Assembly (NCBI RefSeq): GCF_900167075.1
Contig: NZ_FUWH01000008.1
Location: forward strand, 62,001 to 126,000
DNA from: Sediminibacterium ginsengisoli
Lineage (GTDB): Bacteria; Bacteroidota; Bacteroidia; Chitinophagales; Chitinophagaceae
Length of the DNA stretch: 64,000 nucleotides
Reading direction: 5' to 3'
Part shown: in pieces, positions 26,533-37,200 of the stretch
How positions within the stretch are numbered: the stretch's first letter is position 1
Layout of the letters: each line of letters opens with the position of its first letter
The notes under the pieces: model-generated
Databases searched by the model: none
What the model was told of the DNA's origin: nothing
What the model saw: the letters and a program-made list of their open reading frames with translations, nothing else
Program-made: the position numbers and the translations under genes

Positions 26533-28767
26533 TTAACGCTGACCCAGGTTATACAGTTGCTGGATCTTTTTGCGTTCACCCACGATCCATACCACATCAT
26601 CCCATTCAAAAATGGTGTCGGAGGAAGGATTCAGCAAGCGTTCGCCCTGTCTTTCTATTCCCACAACCAGACCATTGGTTTTTTCCCGGATACCGGAACC
26701 ACGGATGGTTTGTCCTTTTAAACGTGTGTATTCGTCTACAACGATATGTTCCAGTTCTACGTTTTCTTTTACGGTTTCATCAGCCGGTTCATTTTCTTCG
26801 ATGATCTTGCCGAATTCCAGGAGTTGCTGGTCGGTACCGATCACGCCGATCATATCGTAAGGATAAACCCTTTCATTACGCGCCGGGGCATACAGGATCT
26901 GGTTTCCTCTTTCAATAAAAGCCACATTGATACCAAACTGTTCGCGCCATTGTAATTCTTCCAGTGTTTTACCGATGAATACGGCCAGCGGGCTGATCTT
27001 GTACCTGGTAATGTGCGCATCCCAGGGAGAAAGACGGGTTTGCCTTTTATTTTCTTCGATCGTTTCCTTCTCGTTCAGGTTGGTAAGAAAACGTTCTTCT
27101 ATCCGCTGGTAGAACCGCTGCAGACGCTGCCTGAAGATCACCAGCACGATCAGCATAAAGAACACCGTTCCGCCCACCGCAACCCAGAAAGGAAAGATCT
27201 GACGCAGCATTCCGCCTACGAGCAGTATCGCCAATACGTTCCGTACCACTTCCAGCATCACGAGCGGACCTTTACTGTATTTCGGATCCAGCCAGAGTGC
27301 TGCATAGGTACCGCGGCGGATCTTTTTTACCGTGAGGGCCCAGATGAACGGCGACATAAACAACAGGCTGAGCGCTGCCGTGAGTATACGCCCGATCAGT
27401 TCATTCTGGAAATGTTTCAGCACAAACGGCAACAGGAAATAAGAAGTAAGCAGGATCAGCGCAACGATCACCACACCGTTGATGATCACCAGCTGGATAT
27501 AATAATGCAGTAACTTTTTCCAGTTGCTTTCCGCCTCAATGATCTGCGAACTGCTGCTGTAACGCTCCAGTGAATCGAGCCATTTCTGCGGCAGCACACG
27601 TTGCAGCAGACGAAGCAGCGGATCTGCCAGCCTGATCATATAAGGCGTGGAGAATGTAGTGATCACCGAAACCCCCACCGCAATCGGGTAGAGATAAGAA
27701 CTCGTTACGTTCAGCGATACACCGAGCGTTGCAATAATAAAGGAGAACTCCCCTATCTGCGACATGCTCGTTCCTGCCTGAACCGACTGCTTCAGCGTCC
27801 GGCCCGACAACAGCGCACCGGTACTTACAAACAAGGTCTTGCCAATGATCACACTTAATGTAAGCAGCAGCACCGGCACAGCATACTGCACCAGGATGGC
27901 CGGATCTATCAGCATTCCCACAGATACGAAGAATATAGCACCGAACAGGTCTTTCACGGAAGTGATCAGGTGTTCGATCTTTTCTGCCTGCGTTGTTTCC
28001 GCCAGGATCGAACCCATGATGAATGCGCCCAGGGCCGCAGAAAAACCTGCCTGCTCTGCCAGCACCACCATACCCAGACAAAGCGCCACCGATACTACCA
28101 GCAGGGTTTCGCTGTTCAGCCATTTGCTCATCTTTTTAAAGAACGTAGGCAGCAGGAAAATTCCCATCACAAACCATAAACACAGGAAGAACAGCAGCTT
28201 TGAAATAGAATATACCATCTGTGTGCCTTCAAACTGACGGCTTACTGCTACGGTTGATAACAATACCATCAATAAGATCGCAACCAGGTCTTCAATGATC
28301 AGGATACCAAGTACCAGGCCGGTGAACTGCTTGCGTTTCAGTCCCAGTTCATCAAATGCCCGGAAGATGATCGTTGTGGAGGAAATAGCGATGATTCCAC
28401 CGAGGAAAAGGCTGTCCATATACGGCCAGCCTAACGCCTGTCCCATCAGGTAACCCAGTAACATCATGCATGACAATTCCACCACACCGGTTATTGCTGC
28501 CGAGCCGCCTACTTTTACCAGTTTTTTAAAACTGAATTCTATACCCAGCGCAAAAAGAAGGAATACTACCCCGATATCGGCCCATATGCGGATACCTTCG
28601 AGATCGGAAATAGTAGGGAATAATTTAAAATTCGGTCCTACCAGCAGTCCGGCTATAATATAGCCCAGTACCACCGGCTGTTTCAATTTCTTAAAAAACA
28701 AGGTAATAACACCTGCAGCTACAAGTATCAATGCCAGGTCTCTGATCAATGGGGGTAAATGACTCAT
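26533..28767 (-). CDS. Kef-type cation:proton antiporter (CPA2) with C-terminal TrkA-C domain
   Basis: A 744-residue inner-membrane protein. The N-terminal 400 residues form a CPA2 Na+/H+ or K+/H+ exchanger (about 12 helices; GYIIAGLLVGP and FLLFALGIEFSF motifs). A second group of helices follows at about 430-560 and then a cytosolic TrkA-C-type regulatory domain, with the usual glycine-rich end (VGIERQGERLLNPSSDTIFEWDD). It is longer than standard CPA2 proteins because of the extra helices. I start at the ATG at 28767 (MSHLPPLIRD); a 16-residue extension to 28815 looks non-coding. Ion selectivity is not readable. Confidence 0.92.
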   Translation of the reverse strand: MSHLPPLIRDLALILVAAGVITLFFKKLKQPVVLGYIIAGLLVGPNFKLFPTISDLEGIRIWADIGVVFLLFALGIEFSFKKLVKVGGSAAITGVVELSCMMLLGYLMGQALGWPYMDSLFLGGIIAISSTTIIFRAFDELGLKRKQFTGLVLGILIIEDLVAILLMVLLSTVAVSRQFEGTQMVYSISKLLFFLCLWFVMGIFLLPTFFKKMSKWLNSETLLVVSVALCLGMVVLAEQAGFSAALGAFIMGSILAETTQAEKIEHLITSVKDLFGAIFFVSVGMLIDPAILVQYAVPVLLLTLSVIIGKTLFVSTGALLSGRTLKQSVQAGTSMSQIGEFSFIIATLGVSLNVTSSYLYPIAVGVSVITTFSTPYMIRLADPLLRLLQRVLPQKWLDSLERYSSSSQIIEAESNWKKLLHYYIQLVIINGVVIVALILLTSYFLLPFVLKHFQNELIGRILTAALSLLFMSPFIWALTVKKIRRGTYAALWLDPKYSKGPLVMLEVVRNVLAILLVGGMLRQIFPFWVAVGGTVFFMLIVLVIFRQRLQRFYQRIEERFLTNLNEKETIEENKRQTRLSPWDAHITRYKISPLAVFIGKTLEELQWREQFGINVAFIERGNQILYAPARNERVYPYDMIGVIGTDQQLLEFGKIIEENEPADETVKENVELEHIVVDEYTRLKGQTIRGSGIREKTNGLVVGIERQGERLLNPSSDTIFEWDDVVWIVGERKKIQQLYNLGQR

Positions 28768-28833
28768 AGGCCTTTTTTTGACGGTTATTAGATTGATTTT
28801 TGCAAGAATATACAAAAAGAAATGGAAAAAAAA

Positions 28834-29313
28834 TTAGAATTTCATCAGTTTTTCTAATACGTAATATACTGCCGGACAAAATGTAGCATTTTTTAATGTG
28901 ATAGCAGGACGTTTCAGTAATACGTCTTCGTCGGTGTAGGGAAACCGGTGGCAATCGGATGGACGGTCTTCGTAAATGCTGCAATAATTATCGGCACCGA
29001 GAAACGGGCAGGGCGAGCTTTTCACCACGTAATCGCCATCTTCATCCAGCCGCAGGTAAGTGTCGATGAACACACTTTCCTTCATCCGCAGCTGTTTGCT
29101 GATGCGTTTGATATCCGGTGTTTTAAACCTGGGTGAATAGTTTTTGCAGCAATTGGCGCAGCTGAGGCAGTCGACCTTGCTGAAAGCCTCCTCATGCAGG
29201 TCGGGCAGCTGGCGGTATACTCGGGTTTTATCGGCCTTCTGCAAGAGCTGCCGGTACTGTTTCTGGTGATCGGCGCTTTTTTTTTGCCAGTTTTCGAGAT
29301 CAACATTACCCAT
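28834..29313 (-). CDS. YkgJ family cysteine cluster protein (putative zinc or Fe-S binding)
   Basis: A 159-residue protein with the cysteine pattern CLSCANCC in its first half and further cysteines in SSPCPFLGADNYCSIYEDRPSDCHRFP, as in the YkgJ/CxxCxxCC family, which is thought to bind a metal. There is no membrane segment. The -7 box TATCTTTGC ends only four to seven bases before the two candidate starts (29316 and 29313), so the message is nearly leaderless; this argues against the longer frame to 29352. It is divergent from gcvP. Function unknown. Confidence 0.88.
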   Translation of the reverse strand: MGNVDLENWQKKSADHQKQYRQLLQKADKTRVYRQLPDLHEEAFSKVDCLSCANCCKNYSPRFKTPDIKRISKQLRMKESVFIDTYLRLDEDGDYVVKSSPCPFLGADNYCSIYEDRPSDCHRFPYTDEDVLLKRPAITLKNATFCPAVYYVLEKLMKF

Positions 29314-29319
29314 CATGCA

Positions 29320-29328
29320 GCAAAGATA
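29320..29328 (-). promoter_or_regulatory. Candidate -7 box of the YkgJ-family gene, nearly leaderless
   Basis: TATCTTTGC on the minus strand is an exact match to the consensus and sits directly upstream of the start codon. Confidence 0.55.
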
Positions 29329-29398
29329 GCCCTTTCGGCAGCCTTTCCCCACAGTTTCCCCCGTCAGGAATCGCTGCTCATTTTACAATGGATAAACG

Positions 29399-29407
29399 TA
29401 ACTTTGC
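29399..29407 (+). promoter_or_regulatory. Candidate -7 box of gcvP
   Basis: TAACTTTGC is an exact consensus match about 60 bases upstream of the gcvP ATG. There is no visible glycine-riboswitch-like fold in the 50-60 base leader. Confidence 0.5.
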
Positions 29408-29465
29408 GGCGTTGAAAAACTTCCTTGGGAAAATCTACATCACTACCTAAAGCTTGACGTTAATT

Positions 29466-32342
29466 ATGAACCTTTTCGAACAGCAGTCTTCTGAATTCCA
29501 GCGCAGACATATCGGACCAAATGCAGATGATACCAAAGCCATGCTGGCTACAATCGGCGCATCATCTCTCGATGAACTGATCAGTAAAACCGTTCCGGAT
29601 GCCATCCGCATCAAAGAACCGCTCGCGCTGCCACAGGCGATCAGCGAGTTCGAATACCTCAGCGAGCTGAAAAAAACAGCGTCAAAAAATAAAGTATATA
29701 AAAATTATATCGGCCAGGGGTACTATGGCACCATCACACCGAGCGTGATCCTCCGTAACGTATTCGAGAACCCGGGCTGGTACACCCAGTATACACCGTA
29801 CCAGGCCGAGATCTCTCAGGGACGCCTGGAAAGTCTCCTGAACTTCCAGACCATGGTGGCAGATCTTACAGGGCTGCCTATCTCCAATGCATCATTACTC
29901 GATGAAGCCACTGCCGCAGCTGAAGCCATGGCAATGGTATTCCATCATATCAATAAGACCGACAAGATCACCAGGCCGCGCTTCTTTGTTGACAATAACA
30001 TTTTCGCACAAACCAAAGATGTACTGGTAACACGCGCAGAACCGATCGGCATTGAGCTGGTGTACGGTGATTATACAGATGTGGCTGCTGATGAAACTTA
30101 TTTCGGCGCCATCCTGCAGTACCCTAACAGCAACGGATCTGTAGAAGATTACCGTTCATTTATAGAAAAAGTGCATGCCGCCGGCGGACTGGTAGTAGTA
30201 GTAACCGATCTGCTGGCACTCACACTGCTTACCTCGCCCGGAGAACTTGGTGCAGATGTAGCCGTGGGAAGCGCACAACGTTTCGGCGTACCGATGGGTT
30301 ACGGCGGTCCGCACGCAGCATTCTTTGCCACACAGGATGATTTTAAAAGAGGAATGCCCGGCAGGCTGATCGGTGTGAGCATCGACGCACAGGGAAACAG
30401 GGCATTACGTATGGCGCTCCAGACCCGCGAGCAGCATATCAAACGCGAAAAAGCAACTTCCAATATCTGTACAGCACAGGCACTGCTGGCCAATATGGCT
30501 GCGATGTACGCAGTATACCATGGCGCTGCAGGACTGAAAGATATCGCCACCAGGATCCACCTGCTGACCAAATCGGTTGCAGAAGGACTTTCAAGGCTTG
30601 GCATTGAACAAAACAATAAGTACTATTTCGACACACTGCATTTTACGAGTGTGAATGCTGTTGCGGTTAAAGCAATGGCGGAGAAATACCATTCCAACTT
30701 CCATTATTCACCGGACGGATCTTTCAGCATTACGCTGGATGAAACAACATCCGTTGAAGACACGAATACGATCCTCAAAATATTTGAATCACTGGCAGAA
30801 AAAAGCACCGGTCATCGGATCGAAGCTGCTTCCTTTACAGAAACAGCTTACCAGTTGCCTGAAGCATTACTGCGTACTTCAGAATACCTCACACATGAAG
30901 TATTCAACGTGCACCGCAGTGAAAGCCAGATGATGCGTTATATGAAGCAACTAGAGAACAAGGATCTGTCGCTGAACACCAGTATGATCAGCCTCGGAAG
31001 CTGTACCATGAAACTGAATGCAGCCACTGAAATGATCCCGGTAAGCTGGCCGGAATTTGGCGGTCTCCACCCATTTGCACCGGCAGAACAGGCAGGCGGT
31101 TACCAGCAGATCGTTGAAGAGCTGGGCGAATACCTTGCAACCATCACCGGCTTTACAGCCTGCAGCCTGCAGCCAAACAGCGGTGCTCAGGGTGAATATG
31201 CCGGTCTGCTGACCATCCGTTCCTACCATGCCGCAAGAAATGAAGCACATCGTAATGTAGTACTGATCCCGATCAGTGCACACGGTACCAACCCTGCCAG
31301 TGCAGTGATGGTTGGTTTTAAAGTGGTGGTGGTGAAATGTGATGAAGCAGGTAATATCGACGTGGCAGATCTGAAGGCAAAAGCTGAACAATATAAAGAT
31401 ACACTGGGTGCGCTGATGGTAACTTATCCGTCTACGCATGGTGTATTTGAAGAGACCATTAAAGATATCTGCCAGATCATTCACGACAACGGCGGCCTGG
31501 TATATATGGATGGCGCCAATATGAACGCACAAGTAGGACTGACCAGCCCGGGTATGATCGGTGCGGATGTTTGTCACCTGAACCTGCACAAAACATTCGC
31601 TATTCCGCATGGTGGTGGCGGACCTGGTATGGGGCCGATCTGTGTGAACGATAAACTGGCGCCTTACTTACCCGGACACGCTGTACTGGGCGATAGCAAG
31701 AATGCCGTAAGCGCTGCACAATATGGTTCAGCGAGCATCCTGCTGATCAGCTATGCCTATATTAAAATGCTCGGAGCCGATGGTGTGAAAATGGCAACCG
31801 AGTACGCGATCCTGAATGCCAACTATATGAAGGCAAGACTGGAAAAGCATTACAAAGTATTGTATACAGGAAAGAACGATACCTGTGCGCATGAGTTCAT
31901 TGTGGATCTGCGTCCGTTCAAGCAAAGTGCAGGCATTGAAGCAGAAGATGTGGCCAAAAGGCTGATCGATTACGGCTTCCATGCTCCTACCCTCAGCTTC
32001 CCTGTACCTGGTACGATCATGATAGAGCCTACAGAAAGTGAAGACAAAGCCGAACTCGACCGTTTCTGTGATGCCATGATCTCCATCTGCGAAGAGATCA
32101 AAGCGGTGGAATCAGGTAAATCTGATAAGACTGATAATCCGCTGAAAAATGCACCACATACACAACAAGTGGTTTGCGCAGACGAATGGGCACATCCTTA
32201 TACCAGGAAAGAAGCTGCATTCCCGCTGCATTATGTAACACTGAACAAATTCTGGCCGAGTGTGGCAAGGGTAAACAATACTTACGGCGACAGGAACCTG
32301 ATCTGTACCTGTGAACCAACATCGTCTTATGCAGAAGCATAA
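29466..32342 (+). CDS. gcvP: Glycine dehydrogenase (decarboxylating), P protein of the glycine cleavage system
   Basis: A 958-residue single-chain P protein (fused P1 and P2 forms), which decarboxylates glycine and passes the aminomethyl group to the lipoyl H protein. The N-terminal FQRRHIGPN block and [15 protein letters not shown] are typical. The PLP-lysine is in [16 protein letters not shown] in the C-terminal half. I start at the ATG at 29466 ([11 protein letters not shown]); a TTG four codons earlier is possible. GcvT and GcvH are not in the window. A strong terminator follows, so it is likely monocistronic. Confidence 0.97.
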   Translation: MNLFEQQSSEFQRRHIGPNADDTKAMLATIGASSLDELISKTVPDAIRIKEPLALPQAISEFEYLSELKKTASKNKVYKNYIGQGYYGTITPSVILRNVFENPGWYTQYTPYQAEISQGRLESLLNFQTMVADLTGLPISNASLLDEATAAAEAMAMVFHHINKTDKITRPRFFVDNNIFAQTKDVLVTRAEPIGIELVYGDYTDVAADETYFGAILQYPNSNGSVEDYRSFIEKVHAAGGLVVVVTDLLALTLLTSPGELGADVAVGSAQRFGVPMGYGGPHAAFFATQDDFKRGMPGRLIGVSIDAQGNRALRMALQTREQHIKREKATSNICTAQALLANMAAMYAVYHGAAGLKDIATRIHLLTKSVAEGLSRLGIEQNNKYYFDTLHFTSVNAVAVKAMAEKYHSNFHYSPDGSFSITLDETTSVEDTNTILKIFESLAEKSTGHRIEAASFTETAYQLPEALLRTSEYLTHEVFNVHRSESQMMRYMKQLENKDLSLNTSMISLGSCTMKLNAATEMIPVSWPEFGGLHPFAPAEQAGGYQQIVEELGEYLATITGFTACSLQPNSGAQGEYAGLLTIRSYHAARNEAHRNVVLIPISAHGTNPASAVMVGFKVVVVKCDEAGNIDVADLKAKAEQYKDTLGALMVTYPSTHGVFEETIKDICQIIHDNGGLVYMDGANMNAQVGLTSPGMIGADVCHLNLHKTFAIPHGGGGPGMGPICVNDKLAPYLPGHAVLGDSKNAVSAAQYGSASILLISYAYIKMLGADGVKMATEYAILNANYMKARLEKHYKVLYTGKNDTCAHEFIVDLRPFKQSAGIEAEDVAKRLIDYGFHAPTLSFPVPGTIMIEPTESEDKAELDRFCDAMISICEEIKAVESGKSDKTDNPLKNAPHTQQVVCADEWAHPYTRKEAAFPLHYVTLNKFWPSVARVNNTYGDRNLICTCEPTSSYAEA

Positions 32343-32364
32343 TGATGGTTCATCTTTACTGAAT

Positions 32365-32403
32365 AAAACAACGCCCTGTGATGATCACAGGGCGTTGTTT
32401 TTT
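32365..32403 (+). terminator. Strong intrinsic terminator after gcvP
   Basis: AACAACGCCCTGTG pairs with CACAGGGCGTTGTT and is followed by TTTTTT. The long perfect stem and the T-run make this an unambiguous terminator; it overlaps the region upstream of the peptidase gene. Confidence 0.92.
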
Positions 32404-32437
32404 AATCTTTATTGCTAATCCTTGTTTAACTTGTAGT

Positions 32438-33223
32438 ATGAGCGGACTTATTCTGGTGATCATCGGGGCTTTGGTACTGGCCTATTTCCTGTTCCGGAAA
32501 AAACCGGCGGCAGTTATTCCTGCCTCGGAAATCCCTGAACTGGAGCCGGTACTGCAGCAACATGTGGCTTATTTCAGAGCATTGGAAGTATCGGAAAAAG
32601 AAAGATTCAAAACCCATGTCAGGAAATTTCTTGCGTATGTACGTGTACATGGCGTGGACACAACGGTAAGCAACGAGGAGAAGATCCTGGTAGCCGCCGG
32701 AGCGGTAATCCCGATCTTCGGTTTTAAAGACTGGCATTATTACAACCTGAAAGATGTGTTATTGTATTCCGACACATTCAATGCCCAAAGTTTTGAAACA
32801 AGTGGTGAACACAGAAATACGCTGGGCATGGTAGGCGATGGCACACTCAGCCAGATGATGCTGCTATCAAAAGCATCCGTTTATGCGGGATTTGACAATA
32901 CTTCCGACAAGAACAATACCGTGATCCATGAATTCGTGCACCTGCTGGATAAGGCTGATGGCGCTGCGGATGGTGTTCCGGAAGCCTTGCTGGATAAACA
33001 ATACGTACTCCCCTGGCTAAACCTGATCCATCAGAATATCAGACAGATCACAGAACATCATTCCGATATCAATCCTTATGCTGCCACAAACCAGGCAGAG
33101 TTTTTTGCAGTGGCCTCGGAGTACTTTTTTGAGCAGCCGGAAATATTCAGGCAAAAACATCCTGAATTGTACGAGCTGATGGAGAAAATGTTTTTACAGG
33201 ATCCTCCGGCGCATCACAATTAA
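32438..33223 (+). CDS. MtfA-type zinc-dependent peptidase (M90 family)
   Basis: A 261-residue metallopeptidase related to MtfA (M90). The zinc motif is IHEFVHLLD (HExxH), and a later acidic segment, NQAEFFAVASEYFFE, holds the third ligand region. An N-terminal membrane helix (SGLILVIIGALVLAYFLF) would anchor it with the catalytic domain in the cytoplasm or periplasm. In E. coli MtfA binds the sugar regulator Mlc; that partner is not suggested here. I begin at the ATG at 32438 (MSGLILVII) because the upstream 20 residues lie in the terminator region. The gene ends five bases before the stop of the convergent oxidoreductase. Confidence 0.9.
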   Translation: MSGLILVIIGALVLAYFLFRKKPAAVIPASEIPELEPVLQQHVAYFRALEVSEKERFKTHVRKFLAYVRVHGVDTTVSNEEKILVAAGAVIPIFGFKDWHYYNLKDVLLYSDTFNAQSFETSGEHRNTLGMVGDGTLSQMMLLSKASVYAGFDNTSDKNNTVIHEFVHLLDKADGAADGVPEALLDKQYVLPWLNLIHQNIRQITEHHSDINPYAATNQAEFFAVASEYFFEQPEIFRQKHPELYELMEKMFLQDPPAHHN

Positions 33224-33228
33224 CCTCA

Positions 33229-34272
33229 TTACAAGCGGATCACACGCTGTTCCTGACTACTGCGGACAGCCGTTTCAATCACCTGCATCACCTGTATACC
33301 ATCCGTTACAGTTACCGGCATTTCAGCCTCTTCTCTTAAAGCGCGGTAAACACCGTCGTAATATGCATAGTAATTACCCTGTTCGGAAGGAATCGTTTTC
33401 CTGATCACAATCCCGTTTTTTTCAGTATGCAACAGACCGCTTTCTTCTTCCGGTTCCCGGCCCCATTGTTCACTGCCAGGTTTATCATTTGCTGCAAGTC
33501 TTTCCTCCTGGATATCTGCGCGGCTTTTAATGAATGAACCCTTATGTCCATGAACGATATAGGATGGCAGCGCTTCACGCACAAGATAGCCGCTTTTCAA
33601 CCGCACGCGCAACTGGTTATAATACAGCAACAGTTCGAAATAATCATCCACCTGCGATACAGGCCTGGTAATACGCAGATCGGCAAAAACAGCTTCCGGC
33701 ATACCGAAAAGAAACAGTGCCTGGTCAATGATATGCGGACCAAGATCGTAAAGAATACCAGCACCCGGACCAGGTAATTCCTTATGCAGTTTGGGGCTCA
33801 GTTCTTCTTTATACCGGTCGAAATGAAATTCAGCTTCCGTAATATCACCCAGCCATTGCTCATCGATCACTTTTTTTACGGTTTTGAAATCACTGTCCCA
33901 CCGGCGGTTCTGGAACACGGAGATTTTTCTGTTCATCCGCACGGCAAGATCACGCAACGCCATTGCTTCCGCAGCCGTTGTTGTAAATGCTTTTTCTACC
34001 ACGATATGCTTACCGGCCTCAAGTGCTTTTTTTGCATATTCAAAATGTGTGTTGGTAGGCGTATTTACGATTACAAGCTCAACAGCTTCATCGGCCAGCA
34101 ATTCCTCCAGCGACCGGAAGATCCTGATCTCCGGATAAAACTTCACCGATTCCGATTTTGTCCGCTCCCATGCGCCATATAATTCGAGTCCGGGATGCAG
34201 GGCAATGAAGGGAGCATGGAATACACGGCCCGACATGCCGAAAGAAAGGAGTGCGGTTTTTACAGGTATCAT
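33229..34272 (-). CDS. Gfo/Idh/MocA family NAD(P)-dependent oxidoreductase
   Basis: A 347-residue oxidoreductase with an N-terminal Rossmann domain (LSFGMSGRVFHAPFI, with the unusual GMSGRV nucleotide motif of the YdgJ/IolW subgroup), the VIVNTPTNTHFEYAKKAL segment, the catalytic lysine in VEKAFT, and a C-terminal beta-sheet domain with YDLGPHIIDQAL. It is close to the YdgJ/IolW group (inositol or uncharacterised sugar oxidoreductases). It is preceded on its strand by the S9 peptidase gene, but the terminator at 34310 separates them. The substrate is unknown. Confidence 0.92.
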   Translation of the reverse strand: MIPVKTALLSFGMSGRVFHAPFIALHPGLELYGAWERTKSESVKFYPEIRIFRSLEELLADEAVELVIVNTPTNTHFEYAKKALEAGKHIVVEKAFTTTAAEAMALRDLAVRMNRKISVFQNRRWDSDFKTVKKVIDEQWLGDITEAEFHFDRYKEELSPKLHKELPGPGAGILYDLGPHIIDQALFLFGMPEAVFADLRITRPVSQVDDYFELLLYYNQLRVRLKSGYLVREALPSYIVHGHKGSFIKSRADIQEERLAANDKPGSEQWGREPEEESGLLHTEKNGIVIRKTIPSEQGNYYAYYDGVYRALREEAEMPVTVTDGIQVMQVIETAVRSSQEQRVIRL

Positions 34273-34309
34273 ACAGTAATTGGTTTAAGAACATACAACT
34301 CAGGATCAA

Positions 34310-34344
34310 AAATAAAAAACCTGCCGCGGGGCAGGTTTTTTATT
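34310..34344. terminator. Strong terminator after the S9 peptidase gene
   Basis: ACCTGCC and GGCAGGT pair around GCGG, extended by AAAAAA/TTTTTT and AAAAT/ATTTT. It follows the peptidase stop (minus strand) with a T-run on both strands. Confidence 0.9.
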
Positions 34345-37128
34345 TTAAGGCATTGCCGGAGTTGGTGTCTGTTTTTCTCTTTCCTTCATCTTATCGAGGT
34401 AGCTTACGCCATCTGTGATCCATTTCTCAGCCGGTTTACCCAGCAGGTAGTGATCAAACCATTCGCGCTGGCGTTTCTGGTAATCGATCTGGTTTTCCTT
34501 TTTGGCCAGTCCGTGGTTCTCATCGGCATACACAAGCATCACGTGTGGTTTTTCCATACGACGCATGGTTCCGTACATTTCAATACCCTGGTGCCAGTCA
34601 ACCGCGCCATCTTTATCACCGAATGCAACCAGTAACGGGGCTTTGATCTTTGAGGCATTGAACATGGGTGAGTTACGGATATGATGATCGGTCCTTTCAT
34701 ACCATGGGCCATCGAAACGTCCCTGGCTGGTTTCGAAGATCTTCTGATCCGGCGTACCACTGTTCCAGTAAATAGACAGTGACATACTGATCAGGTCAGT
34801 GAGCGGCGCACCGGCACATGCTGCTTTGAAAATATCAGTCTGTGTAACCAGGAATGCTGTCTGGTATGCACCCCAGCTATGTCCCATCAGGCCAACCTTA
34901 TTACGGTCGATCATGCCGGTTTTAAGTACCTGCTCTACTGCCGGGATCACGCAATTGGCAGCGCTCATACCAGGCTCATTGGTATCATAAACGATATCCG
35001 GCCTGAAGATGAAATAACCATTGGTACTGAAGTTGGTGGTATTGTACGGACTTCTTACAGAAGGTGTCACATAGCTGTGAACAGTGTTGGACAGCAGTTC
35101 ATAAATGTAAACGATCATCGGGTATTGTTTGCCCGGCTCGTAGTCTGCAGGATAGAACAAAGCACCCTGCATCTTTTTTCCTTTCTTGTTGGTAAAACTG
35201 ATCAGCTCACTTTTACCCCAATAGTAATTATCCTGCTGCGGATTGGTAGCTGCAACTTTCTTTTCACCTGCAAAATTGTCTGTTACATATAATTCAGGAG
35301 AAAGATTGTAATCCTGTTTTACATAAGAGAACACATCGCTGTCTTTCGCTTTGATGAGTCTGCTTATCGAAAGCGGTTCAAACATGAGTGGTGTTACCTT
35401 GTTGTTCTCGAGCTTTGCATAGCCGAATTTCTTACTCTTATCGCCGTAAGCAGATAAGTATAAAGCTTTGCTGTCGTCTATGTAAGGATCTTCAAAATCA
35501 ACCCTGTTGAGACGGTAAACGATCTCTTCTTTTTCTCCGCTGGTCAGTTTGCGTGATGCGGAACCATCAGGTTTAACTGCCCAGATATTGAATTCATCGT
35601 ACAGTAAAACTTCACGGTCATCTTTTAACCAGCCGCCGATACCGAACGGAGGTTTGCTGGCAGTATGGTCATCTTTCGTATTCCAGAAAGCACTGCCGAT
35701 CTTACCGGTAAGATTGGTTTCCTTTTGTGTGGCGATATGATAAGACCACCAGTTTTTATCCCTGAAGAAATACAGGTACTGGCCATCCGGTGAAGATTGC
35801 GGACCGGTATAAAATCCGGAAAGCATTTTTGTGTACAGTGGCTTCTCTTCGCCTGTACGTGCATTCACGAGATAAAAATCTGCATAATCTTCCTTGAATG
35901 CCGGTTTGTACATTTTATCTGTAGCGATCACTGCATATTGCTGCTTCCCGCCCAGTTGTGCAACCGGTGTGTTTTCTTTTGCCAGCTGGTGGAAAGCGTT
36001 TGAGCTTATATTCCAGACAGACAGGAAACTTGCATCCTTATCCTGACCAAATGTGATCTTTTGTCTTGGCTGGATCTCAGGATCTTTCCAGTGCCAGATA
36101 TCAACACCCGGCAGTTTTTCATCCTTGTTATCCTTTTTCACCGCCAGCGTTTTGACAGAATCTGCTTTTGCCTTTGTTGTATCCCCGGGTTTGCGTTCTT
36201 CTTTTTTAGGTTTGGGCGTCCAGGCTTTCAGTCCGAAGAAAACGGCGTTCATATCATCGCTGAGACGTAATGCAGAACCGTTGAATACACGCATGTCTTT
36301 AGGGAATCCTGCTGCAGTAAGCGGATCAAAGATCTTAAGCGTTGGTGTCTGGTAAATACCGGTATACACGTACACCATAGCATTTTCCTCTTCGTAAGTA
36401 TCTTTTTTGAATGTTTTGTAGAAGCTGAGCCCTTCACCTTCTTTCTGCCAGTTCAGCCTGGAGAACTTTGAGGTATCGCTTGCAACAACCTTAAGATTAT
36501 AAGATGACAGGTTCAGCAGTTCCACTGCATTACCCGCGGTGTTGGCAGACTCAACTATATAAGCCAGGTAATCGCTTTTTTTGTTGAACAGGTATTCTGT
36601 TACGTTACCGATGGTGTGTGTGCTGTTATCAGCCATATTTTTCACCAGCAGTACACTGCCTTTGTCTTTATTGTCTTTAGGAGGAGTAAGAGATACCGCG
36701 AGGAATTTTCCATCGCGTGAAAAAGAGAACCGGCTTACATTCTGGATCACTTCTTTTTTACCGGTCTGCAGGTTCAGCAGGCCCATTTTGTATTCGATGG
36801 GACGGTTCTGATCACGCAGTTTCTCCGCTTCCCTGAAAGACAGGCCAATGCGGTACGCGAGCCACTTATTATCTTTCGAGAACTCGAAGCTGCTGGCAAA
36901 TTCCAGCTTATAGGACTGGTTGCTGGCACGGTTAACAACATACAGTGTATCGTTGTCTTCCTGCACGGTGATCTGGTAAGCGAGCCATTGGCCGTCCGGC
37001 GAAAGGTCACTGGCACCGATCGCCTGCCATTTTCCATAGTCTTCCTGGGGAAGTTTTTTCTTCTGCTGCGCCTGCACGGTACAAGTGATGCAGAGTGCGG
37101 GTAACAGCAGCCATAATAAACGTTTCAT
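34345..37128 (-). CDS. Secreted S9-family (prolyl oligopeptidase-like) peptidase
   Basis: A 927-residue peptidase with a signal peptide (MKRLLWLLLPALCITCTVQAQ). It has a long N-terminal beta-propeller-like region (PDGQWLAY and DGKFLAVSL blades) and a C-terminal alpha/beta-hydrolase domain. The catalytic serine is in GLMGHSWGAY, the aspartate in AFGDKDGAVDW, and the histidine in DENHGLA. It is 100-200 residues longer than many S9 dipeptidyl peptidases because of insertions in the propeller, including a Lys/Asp-rich loop near residue 320. I start at the ATG at 37128; another ATG lies one codon upstream. Periplasmic or surface location expected. Confidence 0.93.
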   Translation of the reverse strand: MKRLLWLLLPALCITCTVQAQQKKKLPQEDYGKWQAIGASDLSPDGQWLAYQITVQEDNDTLYVVNRASNQSYKLEFASSFEFSKDNKWLAYRIGLSFREAEKLRDQNRPIEYKMGLLNLQTGKKEVIQNVSRFSFSRDGKFLAVSLTPPKDNKDKGSVLLVKNMADNSTHTIGNVTEYLFNKKSDYLAYIVESANTAGNAVELLNLSSYNLKVVASDTSKFSRLNWQKEGEGLSFYKTFKKDTYEEENAMVYVYTGIYQTPTLKIFDPLTAAGFPKDMRVFNGSALRLSDDMNAVFFGLKAWTPKPKKEERKPGDTTKAKADSVKTLAVKKDNKDEKLPGVDIWHWKDPEIQPRQKITFGQDKDASFLSVWNISSNAFHQLAKENTPVAQLGGKQQYAVIATDKMYKPAFKEDYADFYLVNARTGEEKPLYTKMLSGFYTGPQSSPDGQYLYFFRDKNWWSYHIATQKETNLTGKIGSAFWNTKDDHTASKPPFGIGGWLKDDREVLLYDEFNIWAVKPDGSASRKLTSGEKEEIVYRLNRVDFEDPYIDDSKALYLSAYGDKSKKFGYAKLENNKVTPLMFEPLSISRLIKAKDSDVFSYVKQDYNLSPELYVTDNFAGEKKVAATNPQQDNYYWGKSELISFTNKKGKKMQGALFYPADYEPGKQYPMIVYIYELLSNTVHSYVTPSVRSPYNTTNFSTNGYFIFRPDIVYDTNEPGMSAANCVIPAVEQVLKTGMIDRNKVGLMGHSWGAYQTAFLVTQTDIFKAACAGAPLTDLISMSLSIYWNSGTPDQKIFETSQGRFDGPWYERTDHHIRNSPMFNASKIKAPLLVAFGDKDGAVDWHQGIEMYGTMRRMEKPHVMLVYADENHGLAKKENQIDYQKRQREWFDHYLLGKPAEKWITDGVSYLDKMKEREKQTPTPAMP

Positions 37129-37200
37129 CATAGCAGTAGTGTTTCCGGACAAGATAATTAAAAAAGCAGTACATAGTCTGCTTATTGCGGTAAGAGGCTT

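Noticed and set aside
29408..29465. Glycine riboswitch upstream of gcvP
   Set aside because: The leader is only about 50-60 bases and lacks the conserved riboswitch core.
30951..31610. 219-codon frame antisense to gcvP
   Set aside because: A shadow of the conserved gcvP frame; composition is Cys/His-rich and unlike real proteins.
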